Source: Triglochin maritima
Lineage: Eukaryota; Streptophyta; Magnoliopsida; Alismatales; Juncaginaceae
DNA: 64,000 nucleotides
Assembly (NCBI GenBank): GCA_963682175.1
Contig: OY821777.1
Span: 2,001,501 to 2,065,500 of the forward strand
Direction of reading: 5' to 3'
Made by a program: the position numbers and the translations under genes. The notes beneath the pieces were generated by a model that was not told the origin of the DNA, made no database searches, and saw only the letters and a program-made list of their open reading frames with translations. Positions 45,980-58,200 of the stretch are shown here, one piece after another (position 1 is the stretch's first letter; each line of letters opens with the position of its first letter).

Positions 45980-48900
45980 ATGGTGACCACTGAGGAGGAT
46001 ATGGCCTTTGATTTGGAGGTGGAGACTCTAGTTGGTTCCTCATCCAGGGCTACCAAGATCCACCCTATGCAGATATCTAATCTTAGTTCGGTATCTCATG
46101 TCTCGCACCCATGCTCAGTTCGATGGGCATACAAATTAATCTTAAGGAATATGAAAGTTGTTATTCTAAAAGACAAGATCAATTTGATGTTACCTTTTGG
46201 ACCCTTGGCCATAATAATCCATTATCTCACGGGCAAACAGGTAAGACTTTACATTGCAAAAATAAAAATAAAAAATCTTGGTTGTAAATATCAGCTCCAC
46301 AAGACAACATTCGTTTTTGATGATTTTTGGTTTTCTATATATTGAAATAAGTTGACACTATTTGTTAACTGCTTTAACATCACTCTCAAATAAATCAGCC
46401 CTCTTGAATGGTTTCTAGTGCACAAAGTTAATACATGAATGTTTGGTCCAGTTGTAAGGTTTATTGGCAGATAAGCATGGAGTGAATCCTTCAATGATAA
46501 AAGGGAAATTTTCTTGTGCCGTATTTGACAACGCATATTGGGCTGGTGCCTCGGAGCAGAGTTATTCCTCTGCCAAGGCACTCTGTATGTTTGCTGGTGC
46601 TCTTACTTGTTCAGCGCCATTTATTATTTTCAATGTTTGAGACAATTATTTAGTCATTCTTTATTGCATGTCCTGACTAATTCACGATAAATTTAACACC
46701 GATGGACTCAAACTTTTAGTCTTAACGTCTCATACATGCTTCGATTGTCTGCAGAATTTACAAATGCAAAAAATTGTTTAGTTTTATTAACATCCTTTCA
46801 TGTTTCCACTTTCCAAGCAATCAAATGTTTTACTGTAAACGGAAGATGTGAGCCCTAGATCCTTCGATCATTTGCTTCCTTTCCTAGAACCATGACATTG
46901 ATAGTTTTCAGTGATCAAAAGAAGAAGAAAAAACTTCTCCAATAAAATTTACATCCTGAAAGTTCTCTATATGTGAAACTTAGTATTTCACCTTTTTAAT
47001 TGCAGGGATGGGTTTTCTTCTTTAGCTTGATTGGTATAACACCTCTAGCAGAGCGCTTAGGTTTTGCAACCGAGTAAGAATTTTTCGTAACGTTATTCAT
47101 TACAATTTTTGGGTGTTATCTACCAGTTACAATGTTACATGTACATAAATACTTTGCTCTTTCTGCAGACAGCTTGCGTTTTACACTGGTCCAACAGGTA
47201 CATATTTCCATCCTTACTTAATTTTGAAACTTTACACACATACCCTATATGATTTGCTATCTTTACAAGTGTTCCCATAAGCTAATCCTCTTTTGATCAT
47301 CTGTTCATCTTCTGCGGATTCCCTTCTTTCACTACAATTTCCATTTCTTGTGCCTATAATTTAGTTATTTGTTGCAGTTGGAGGACTCTTAAGTGCCACA
47401 TTTGGCAATGCTACAGAGATGATAATCTCGGTCTATGCATTAAAAAATGGAATGATTCGTGTTGTGCAACAATCTTTGCTTGGTTCTATATTGTCAAATA
47501 TGCTTTTAGTTCTTGGATGTGCTTTCTTTTGTGGTGGTATCAGACACTATAAGAAGGATCAGGTCTTCAACAAGGTATCTTTGGAAAAAGTCAGATGGTA
47601 TTATTCTCACATCAGAAGTATCATATCAGTTGAATACTCTTAACTAGAACATGATTGTCATTCACTTCAACAGGCAGCTGCTGCAGTGAACTCGGGATTA
47701 TTATTGATGGCAGTCATGGGAACCATGTTTCCAGCTGTTTTGCACTTCACTCATTCAGAGGTGCAGTATGGAAAGTCCGAGGTGTCTCTTTCCAGGTTTA
47801 GCAGCTGTGTGATGCTTGTGGCTTATGCTAGCTACCTTGTGTTTCAGTTGAAGAGTCATCACAGTCTTTATAATCCTGTTGATGAGGTGAGTTGGCTAAT
47901 CACAATAAGAACTACGAGTATTGTATTTCCTTGCGTTCAGATTTGACATGTATACACAGGAAAAGTAACTAAAGTGTGCAATACAAACATTTCATTGCAG
48001 AGACTCAAAATAGCAACACTTCTTGCCAAGCCTTTAGCTCATTGAAGGATGACCTTGAAACATTTTAGTCATATTAGTAAATGTAAATGCCGTCTGTCAT
48101 ATGAAACTGTTGATCTACATTCCCTTTAGCATATGTTTAAATGACAATATGAAACATTATGAGGAGGAACTAGATGTCAACGTAAAGAGATGCAACATGC
48201 AATACATGAAAGTGTAATGTTACCCACATGTGATCTTCTCCTTGTCGATGACTAAAATGGCCCTGTTTAGCCTAGTCCCTTCTTTATTTCTTGACTTGAC
48301 TCCATCACTCAAACATCAGCTCTTCTCCTAGATCTGCTATTACGTGAATTTGGACGTGTGTAGATTGAAACAATGTTAACATGCCAACCAATGAAACAAG
48401 CATCAATGCATCACATCTCGTAAAAAACACCAAAAATACCCATACTGAAATGCTCCTACAAGAAATAATAAATTCTTGTCATTATTCAAAGGATAAAAGA
48501 GAATATTTTGAAGGATAAAATTTGAAGGTCATTTTTTTTTAATTTTTTTTTTGCTATAGTCTATAGATGATGTCTAATGAATAATGAAGAGGTTTTTTTC
48601 ACGAATCATTGTAGGAAGAGGGTACAAGTGCTGATGATAGTGAAGAGGAGCCGCCTCTGATATCAAAGTGGGAAGCTGTATTCTGGCTTTCTTTCTTGAC
48701 TGTCTGGGTGTCCATTATTTCTGGATATCTTGTTGATGCTATACAGGTACTAATTGCTTTTTCAATGATTTTCAACTACTATGAATTCATTGCTATGACT
48801 TGAATTTCACCCGACAAAAGTCTTAAGCTTCACATTTGGGAATATGTTTCTTTGTGTTTGTTGTCATCCAATATCTCTAAAGAATAGAAAAGCACCACAT

Positions 48901-50710
48901 TTGTGTTAGTTACAGTTATGCTTACCTAATTTTCATATGCCAGAACATCCCACTGTGCTAGCAAGAAATCATCTTAAGTAAAAGACGGACAAGCTAGTTG
49001 TGAAACCATGGCACTGATTAGCAGACGCATTTGCATGCTAGATAATTGCTCCATGGTGAATGGTGATGTACCGAGTGGCAATATATGATCAGCTCGTTAT
49101 TTTTATTTTTGTAATCCTTAATACATAAATGACCGCAGCCATCACTAATCTTATTTGTCATTTTTTCTCTCTTGTTACTGAAAATCTTCTCTTCAGGGTG
49201 CATCTGAATCAATGGACATGCCAGTATCTTTTATCAGTGTTATATTGCTTCCTATTGTTGGAAATGCAGCCGAACATGCTAGTGCCATCATGTTTGCCAT
49301 GAAGGACAAGCTTGTGTGTGCTTCACTTTTCACGTGAATCCATTCTTTTTTGTTCAGTTTGTCACTATCTTTTCTCTATTCTCACTTTGGTTTCTTCTGC
49401 AGGACATCACATTGGGTGTTGCAATTGGTTCATCAACACAGATATCCATGTTTGTGGTAAAACCTGTCATTTCTTTTAAAAAATAAATTAATATACCGCC
49501 TCTGTAGCTATTTTTAATTTGCATTGGTTTCCTAACCCTAACGATTTTCCTACCCCCCTTGGCAATTGCCATTCATTTAGTTTGAGTTGGTAATTTATTT
49601 CAACAATATTTATCTGGCTTACATCTTGATGATTCTTTCTTCAAACCCTATAGATATGCAAGCATGAGCTCATAGACAAAATTCCATATTATTCCTAGGC
49701 CTTATAAAAATCATGGCCTATGAAAGCCTAATCTAAATGAATGCCAGAATTCTTTTTTAAGTTCCCGCTTAACTGAGTTCTACTTTCTACCTAGGTGGTT
49801 GTACCTTCCTAGTCTTATTGCTCTCTAGTTGCCACTATTCTTTCTAGTTTTCATGCTCTTTTTTGTAACTTTTGTTGTTGCTGTTGCAGATTCCATTCTG
49901 TGTCGTGGTTGGTTGGATTATCGGGAAGCCAATGGATTTGAATTTTCAATTATTTGAGACCACTACACTCTTCATAACTGTACTTGTAGTGGCATTCATG
50001 CTACAGGTTTGATTTCATGCATTTAATTACCATTAAATGCTGATATTGGCATTTCCCCTCACTAATTGCTTCTCTGAGAGAGATATGACAAGTCCCCTTT
50101 AGAGGAGCTCCTTTGCTTTAGGTTTCTAATGTTTTCTACATGTCCTCATCTTCTAGCCACTTTGAATGCTTTAAATTTTCGATCCTTCTTGTATTTACTT
50201 CAATGCCTACTTGTGTTTAATTGCAGGATGGTACAGCAAACTATTTCAAGGGTGTGATGCTCATCCTTTGCTATCTTATTGTTGCAGCCAGTTTCTTTGT
50301 GCATATGGATCCCAAAACAAGTAGGCTTCTCTTATTCTTATACAAACATGATCTGGGCCTGAGATTTTGCTCTTAAGTTGATACCTTTTTCTATACTACA
50401 GTTTAGAATAAAACAAACGCGAACAATTTGAATTGAGGTATTAAAAATTGATATCTTCTGGATAATTTAAATCGAGTTAGGAAATTGAATTTCAGTAAAC
50501 CACAATGTTTTCGTCTTTGCACAATAAATGTTTTACTTACTGAAATTATCTTGATGTTACAACCGATTATCTTAGTCTAGCTGACGTGGTAATCAAAGTC
50601 TTCCCTGTGAAACTGTGGACGAATGATTGCTGCATGTCTGATAGCCATCCAGCAGTATCAGAAAATTAGAGATTTTAACATTATTTTGGTGTCATGCAGG
50701 TGACAATTAG
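45980..50710 (+). CDS. CAX: Vacuolar cation/proton exchanger, CAX2/CAX5 type, complete
   Basis: Eleven coding exons: 45980-46240, 47006-47073, 47169-47197, 47378-47574, 47674-47886, 48615-48746, 49197-49313, 49403-49456, 49890-50006, 50227-50320, 50700-50710. They total 1293 nt and give 430 aa, close to the usual CAX length. CAX proteins move Ca2+ or Mn2+ into the vacuole in exchange for H+. Both ion-selectivity repeats are intact: GNATE at 129-133 and GNAAEH at 322-327. The acidic loop between the two halves is [12 protein letters not shown]. Hydrophobic helices include [17 protein letters not shown] and [20 protein letters not shown]. The ATG lies immediately after a T-rich stretch ending TTTTACAG, so a 5'-UTR intron ends exactly at the start codon. 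A plausible leader exon ends near 42558 (GGAA|GTAAAAG). The last exon carries only three codons plus the stop. Confidence 0.95.
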
Positions 50711-52217
50711 AGATAACGTCGAGACCTCATGTCTCTCACTGGTCAGTATCCAATGTAGAGATCTTACGGACTGATCGATACACATATTTAAAGTTTATTG
50801 CATGATTTAAACATGTTTGCACCTCCAACTCTATTTAGGACTTCCATTGCGGCTGGGGCGACCTCAGCCATTTCAATCCGGCACCAGTGGCTGTGATCTC
50901 CATTTAACAGCAGCCCGGGCTAAAATCCCTCGGCCTTCAACAATAGAACTGTAAATTGTGATAGCTCAAGATTGGCAGTTTCTGGCTTTAAACATACAAG
51001 AGCTACAAACAGCATCAGGAGCCATTTGTTATTCTAAATTTGAGTTATTAGCGCACTGTTTCATGCTAGCCAACTGCTCTCATACAAGGGGTGGGCCATT
51101 ACAATTTTACGTCGTTAATCGGTATGTAAGTGGCTAATTGCTGAATGTTAAAGAAAATCTTTAATTGGTAGGACCGCAGGGTTTCTACACAACAAAACTA
51201 ATAGATCCTGGTGAAGGAAGATAATTGTTTTATGTTAGTTATTGTTGTATTATACTTCCTGTCGCACTCATGACAATGGTCCTCATGGTTTATCATTATC
51301 ACTTGATATTACCTTGATGTAAATATACATCTTATTTTTGGTGGATTGTATTTGTACGGTCTACCTGATGAACGTTCACGCGTTTTTTTATTTTTTATCC
51401 AAAAAAGCTAGTTGGCGATTAACTCTATAAGTTGTTAAACAAACGATAAAAACGAATGTACGTTCTTATTCGGATTTTCCCCTCTTCATAGACCACCTTC
51501 CAAATCAAACCACCAGGGTGTGATTGGTTGACAAAAAATAGTTCGCAATTGGGATAATCTGAAGTTTCGCAAAAAATAATTGTGGGACTGTTTTTTTCCG
51601 AAAACTGCAGAAATTTAAAGTCTCCACTTCAAAACTTTTCGGATAGAAAAAATATTACAAAATTCAAATAAAACCATCCTAGTTTCAACTTTAACGCCAA
51701 GCTTTATAAACATTCCCTTACATTGTCAATGGTAATCGACTCCTGTAATCTCAAATCAAGACTCAGGAGTGGTCGAGACCCATAATAAAATCCCATTGAT
51801 GAAGAAGGATTCAATGGATTTCATGCTCGCGTAAGGATGTGAGAATCCAGAGACCCATTCTTAATTAATATTTATCTGTTTTAATTTCAAGCAAAACAAC
51901 CCTTAAAAAACTTATTTCGAACCAATCAGCCATTATTTATTTTCCCCCATTATTCTACCCATCCATATTAATATTACCCGATAAACAACCCAAACAGGTT
52001 CCCAACATAAAAAAAAACATATATATTCCAATCACCCACATTTCTTCGATCGTCGAACCCGGAAAAGTCCCAAAAGCCCTAACTCCTCTCCCGACCTCAA
52101 CCTCTCCCCCACTCCGAACTCGATTCCCGTCGGAAATTCGCAATCCCGAACCCGATTTCGAACTCCAGTTGTCGTTCAGTTACAGCAAAGACGACGACAA
52201 CTTCGGAGTAAAATAAA
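50711..52217. other. Spacer between CAX and UBP26
   Basis: Holds the CAX 3' UTR and the UBP26 promoter and leader. The last ~250 bp are C-rich (CCCTAACTCCTCTCCCGACC), typical of a plant 5' UTR. No separate gene seen. Confidence 0.5.
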
Positions 52218-55200
52218 ATGAGCAGACCTGCGACTCGAAGCAAGAACAAAAAGCGCAAATCCGACAACGCCGAAGACAACTTATCCGAAATCTTGAGGTA
52301 AAAAAAAAAAAAAAACAAACCTTCTTTCATTTACATCTGCATCAGTACATTGCATTGAAATATTGCTGCATGATTTTGTTGTGTGTTTTGATTTTTAGGA
52401 AAATACATACGAGTAGTGAGATTTCCGAAAGCGACGTAATTCAGTTATATCATATCTCGAGGCCGGTCTGCGAAGGCTGCCGTGTGAATTCGAAGGATTC
52501 TCCTAATTGTTTTTGTGGACTCGTGCCGGCGTCTAATGGGACCAGGAAAAGCGGTTTGTGGCAGAAGATGTCGGAGATTGTTAGCTCTCTCGGTCCTGAC
52601 CCGTGCAAGGATTTTCGCACGTCTTCAGAGACACCGGCGGGATTGACTAACCTAGGCGCGACTTGTTATGCGAATAGCATACTCCAATGCCTTTATATGA
52701 ACACTTCGTTTAGAAGCCGGATACTGTCGGTCGAAATGGAGCTTTTTAATCGTCAACCTGTTTTGAAGCAGCTCGCGCGGTTGTTTGCGCAGCTGCATTC
52801 GTGCAAAATGGCGTTTGTCGATTCAGCTCCGTTCATCAAGACTTTGGAGCTGGACAACGGTGTTCAGCAAGATAGCCATGAATTTCTCACTTTGTTCCTT
52901 TCGCTGTTGGAACGGTCCTTGAGCCACTCGAAGGTTCCTAAAGCCAGAAATGTTGTACAGGATCTATTTCGAGGAGGTGTATCGCATGTTACACGGTAAA
53001 GGGAATAAGTTCACGTTTCTTCTAGTTCTGGTTGTCTGTTTTCTGCTGGTTTTAGCTTAATATTGTCATTGTTTCCTGTTCTCTATTTCTTGTTATGTTC
53101 AATGTATTTTGATTCTGTTAGTAATATTAAAATACCTCTAGGTGTACTAGTTTCTATCAATCAAGTCGATATTTTGAGTTGACATCAACTGTTGTGGGTT
53201 GACTTCAGCTCGTCTAGCCATAATAGTTTTTATGAATTACCCCTTTCTTCCATGAATTCCTATAGCAGATTCCATGTTGTTGAAGTGAAATCTTCTATTT
53301 AAGAATTAGTAGCCTAGCACACTGTTCAATTGAATCCAAGAAGCCTTCCTTTGCATCTACCCTTCTCTCTTGTTGAGTATCTTCCTCTATGTAATGCATC
53401 GAAATTGTGCCATCTAATGGATTTGTGGCGAAAATATGGTCATAGAGTTGACATGGCTACATTTAATGATTTAATAATCTACATTGTACCTTAAAAAGAG
53501 ATTGTAACCCATTTTGACCGGTATAAAAAAATTTATTGAAGGTGTTCAGAGTGCGGAAAAGATTCTGAATCGTCATCAAAGATGGAAGACTTCTATGAGC
53601 TTGAGTTAAATATCAAGGGTCTCACCAATTTGCATGAAAGTTTAGAAGATTACCTTAGTGTGGAGGAACTGAATGGAGAAAATCAATACTTCTGTGAATC
53701 ATGCGCAAAAAGAGTTGATGCTACTCGAAACATCAAGTTGCGCTCACTTCCGTCAGTTCTTAATTTTCAGCTGAAGCGATATGTTTTCCTTCCTAAGGTG
53801 CTAGCTCCCTTAACACTATGGTGCTTTTCACATATACTAATTCTGTAATGATATTTTATGTTCTCAGTTAATTATATAATCCTGCTTTCTTTAATCCCTG
53901 TGTAGCCCAAAATGTACTTCTCAGGTATATATTCATGACCATTTTTTTCTATTTTCTTTGACAGACAACCACAAAGAAGAAAATAACTACCATTTTTAGT
54001 TTCCCTAGACAGTTGAATATGGGTAAAAGCTTGAGTGATTGTGCTGAATCAACATATGTATATGATCTTTCAGCAATACTAATTCACAAGGGAAGTGCTG
54101 CTAATAGTGGGCATTATGTTGCTCACATTAAGGACGAAAATACTGGGCAGTGGTGGGAGTTTGATGATGAACACGTGGCAAAGTTAGGGACACATCCCTT
54201 TGGAGAAGAACCTTCCAAATCTTCTGCAAAATCTGGTCACAGCATGGAAAAGAATGGGCCCGAACAAGTTGGCTCAACTTCAAATGGATTATCTAGCACT
54301 GCAAATAGTAAAACCTCAAATGGTGAAGAGACATTTTCATCAAGTGATGCTTACATGCTGATGTATTGTCGCAAGAATGACATTGATAGTACCAATATGG
54401 TCCATGATATACGAAGCTCTGATGTTTCTGTAGACAGTTCTCTGCCATTTCATCTATCAGAAGAAATACAACAGCTAAATGCCTCATACACCAAAGCCTG
54501 TGAAGAGTACCAACTAAAGAAAAATGGTAATCTTTCTCACGTATCTAAACGCCGGGAAGAAGTCAAGTCAGTTCTTTCTGAGGCTCCTGTTCATTCTTTA
54601 GAAGGTCCATACTTTTGGATATCTACAGATTGGTTAAGACACTGGGCTGATAATGTGAACACTCCGTAAGTGTTGCTTATCTGGTATCTATCGGCTACAC
54701 CTTGATTACGGTCATTAATAAACTTGCTTTTTGAGTGCCCTCAAAAGCTCTTAGTTAATTTTTTTTATGCTTATAACAAACTAAAATCAATATCTATGTT
54801 GTTTTTTTGTTAGGCAGTAAAACAAATTTGAAATTTCCTTGAGCACGTTTTTCTTAATGAAGACATGAACGTATACATACATGTAATGGATGGTCAGCAT
54901 TCACAAATATAATTTTTTTTTCTCCTATTTTCGATATATTAGATTAGCTTCGTCAAACACAGATGAATAGGTGGGGGTATCATGAATTCATATCTTTATG
55001 ATGCATCTTTGTAAATTGGAAAGAACATCTAGAATTTAATACCATAAAAAATATGAATGGAATTAGAAACATTCTTCTAGTTGTCTTAAAAATTGTTCTA
55101 ACGTATGTGCAGTTGCATGGACAATAGTACAATTCAGTGCTTGCACGGAAAGGTTCCATTTACAAAGATTCATTCCATGAAACGGGTATCTAGTGTTGCC

Positions 55201-58200
55201 TGGACCCGGTTGTTTTCAGAGGTATGGTTTTTTGTTCATGTCGACATAGTGTTGCACCACAGGTAAAATTCATTTCCACATGATAAAAGTTTCAGAAGTG
55301 ATGGTGAATTAATGCAAGAGACTACACCAAGATTCCACTCTGTGACCGTAGAACCTCTCATACTTTTGCTATTGGATGTTGTTCCTAAATTTTTTGCTGG
55401 TTCTGCTTTTATTTCATTTACATTGCACAATTTGAAATAACCTCTCTTATTTGGAAGGATGCTGAAAAAAACACGTCTCAGTGCAAGTTCAACTCTATTT
55501 ATCGCTGTTCTATATGTAATTTTGCATCAATTAAACTTCATTGTTGATTATTTAATGAATAATTGGCTCTCATGGTAAAAAAATTACTATATTTGAGTTC
55601 CTCTTTCCAGCATTTATGTTTCAGATATCATGTGGTAAATGCTTTTGAACTTCATGCTTTTGGAACTATATAGAGTGATTAAATTTTTATCTCTGCTTCT
55701 ACATTCTGACTGCCACCTAATTATTTCATGATAGTATGGAGGTGGGCCTACATTAACCAATGAGGATTGGTGCTCTGAATGCATAAAAGATATTGCAAAG
55801 AATGCTACATTCGTCGATGATTATCGAGATAAAAGAGCTTCACTAAAGGAACTTGCAGCAGCAGCTGTAGCTGGAAAGACTTCAGATCCTAATCAGTACT
55901 ATGTATCAAGAGCATGGTACTGCTGCAAATTCTACTTCCGTTTTCGCATCCTGTGAAAGCTTTGAAGTTTGAACTGTTGTTTTTTAACAGTTTTTATTCA
56001 TGGAAATGTGGTTATATGCAGTTAAAATGGTTGTAGAAACAGTAGGCCTTCTTTTATCAATTCAAAGTTAATCGGCCTTAAATTTAAATATGCTCGAAAC
56101 GAAGTAACGAACCTGAAATTTCACCTGTTCCTTTTTGTGTTTCAGCATGTGTTCATGTGCAGTAGTTACGCACCGTACATGCAGCAGTGAGGTGTGTTTT
56201 TTCTCTTCAAATGAACATATATGTAACCGTTAGACCTAGATTAAAGATTGCCAATTCGCCAACTGGAAATTTCATCTATATCCATTCTTGTTATTGTGAT
56301 CCAACAAGTTCTGATATAATGTTCTTGATAATGCTAGTTTGTCTACAATTCAAATTGATGTGTGTATTACAATTTTTTCGTTAAAATTGGTGCCAACATT
56401 TTAAAGCTAAAATGTTATTTTTTGTCCAATACATTTACTTTTGATTATATCTCATCCAATTTATTATTTTGTATTTTTATTGCACTTTGTAGGATAGTGA
56501 AGAACACCATGAAAAAACATGGGATTAATTGCATGAAGTTTGAGTAAATATTCTTCATGACAAGTATAAATATCAGAAGTAGAAACAAAAAGTACCTCTT
56601 ATGCTGCTTGTTCAGGACAATGTAATGGTGATTTAAGGGCATGCAGTATCAAACTTGGACTACTGTGTGCAGTCCTTTCTTCTCTAACATTTTTTTTTGT
56701 TAATTGCTTCAGTGTTTTCTTATCAATGGCCTTCTGCACTCTCTCAATCTCTTTTGTTATGTTGTAGGTTGAACCAGTGGATCCGCAGAAAAAATGCAGA
56801 TCCCCCATGTGAGTCCAATGTTGGTCCAACAGCTTCCCTCAGATGCCCCCACAACGGCTTGCTTCCAGAGCAAGCTGCTGGAGCAAAACGTGTTCTAGTT
56901 CCTGAAGCCCTCTGGCTGTTTTTATATGAAAGTGCTGATGCTGTTAAGCATGATGATTCTTTTGGCTGTCAAGCTTTCCCTGCTGATACGAAGGCTTGTG
57001 AATTTTGCAGTAGTGAACTGATGGAAGTTGCTTCCCAGGAAGATACCCTTAGGTAAGTCTTACTTTAAAATCGAATGTAATCTAACAGTTAAGTAATTCA
57101 GCAAAATCATATCTAGTTGATGCTGCAGAACAGCCAAGCTTATACAGCGTCAGAATCATGAAAAATTGTTTCTTGGAAAAGGTTTTGCACTTTTTCCTGG
57201 CCATAAATACTTTCTAGTTTCGTCTTCATGGCTAGCTAACTGGAGAAGTTATGTCACCACAACTGGGAAGAACGTTGCATCCTCTATGGAGCTTGATATG
57301 CTGGAGGCCTCTATTGATTCACTTATTTGTGAGAAGGTATGTTATCAACCATCTTTGTTTACTGATTGTACTTTAGCACAAAAGAGCTTTTGTCTTGGAC
57401 TGGATGTTGCAAGACTTGGCCAGCCCAGTCATCTGAAAATAGAGTGCTACTTATGGTATATTTTCGAATAAATAGTGGCTTCCTGGTCCCATTCTTTCTG
57501 TGATTGAACACAATCCTTACCAAATCTTTCAAATGTGGTACTGTAAAGATTTGCATGCTTTCTGCAGTTGGTGTGCCCTGTGGTTTCATTTAAGGTTAAT
57601 CCTTTTACATTTAGATGCTTAAATCCCCATTTTCCCTCTCATTTCGCATAAAACGACAAGATGCTTCTGTCAACTCACAACAAAAAGCTCCAAGCCATCT
57701 TTTATTGTTAGTTTCTTTAATGGGTTGATCTTCTAACCATGCACCATAAAAGATCCTTTTATCTTGTGTTATTTAGCCTTGTAAGTTGTAATTTATAATA
57801 TTTTTCCATGTCAGCACTCACAATTATTGGAAAGGCCTCCAGAATTAGTTCGTAAGCGTGGCATGATCACTCAGGAACCAAACGTAAGTCAGTGCTGGTC
57901 GTTCCAGCTCTCCTTTTTCTGTGAATGTTCCTTTTTTATTTATATGGTTTCATGAAATCTATTTTTATAATACAATGGCTCTGCATAGATGGTACTATGG
58001 TATTTTGGTCCTCGGTCATGGTCCTTCTTTGTCTAAGAAAATCTCAACCATTGGCGCATGATCTGCAAGCAATCTCAATCCTCAATTCCCCAACCCTTAA
58101 ACACCTCTTCCTATAGTATACCCCTTCTTTCGTAATCTTAACAATCAGAGCACCAGCACTTCATCTTTTTGCACAACCAATTAAAAGTCTATTAAGTCGC

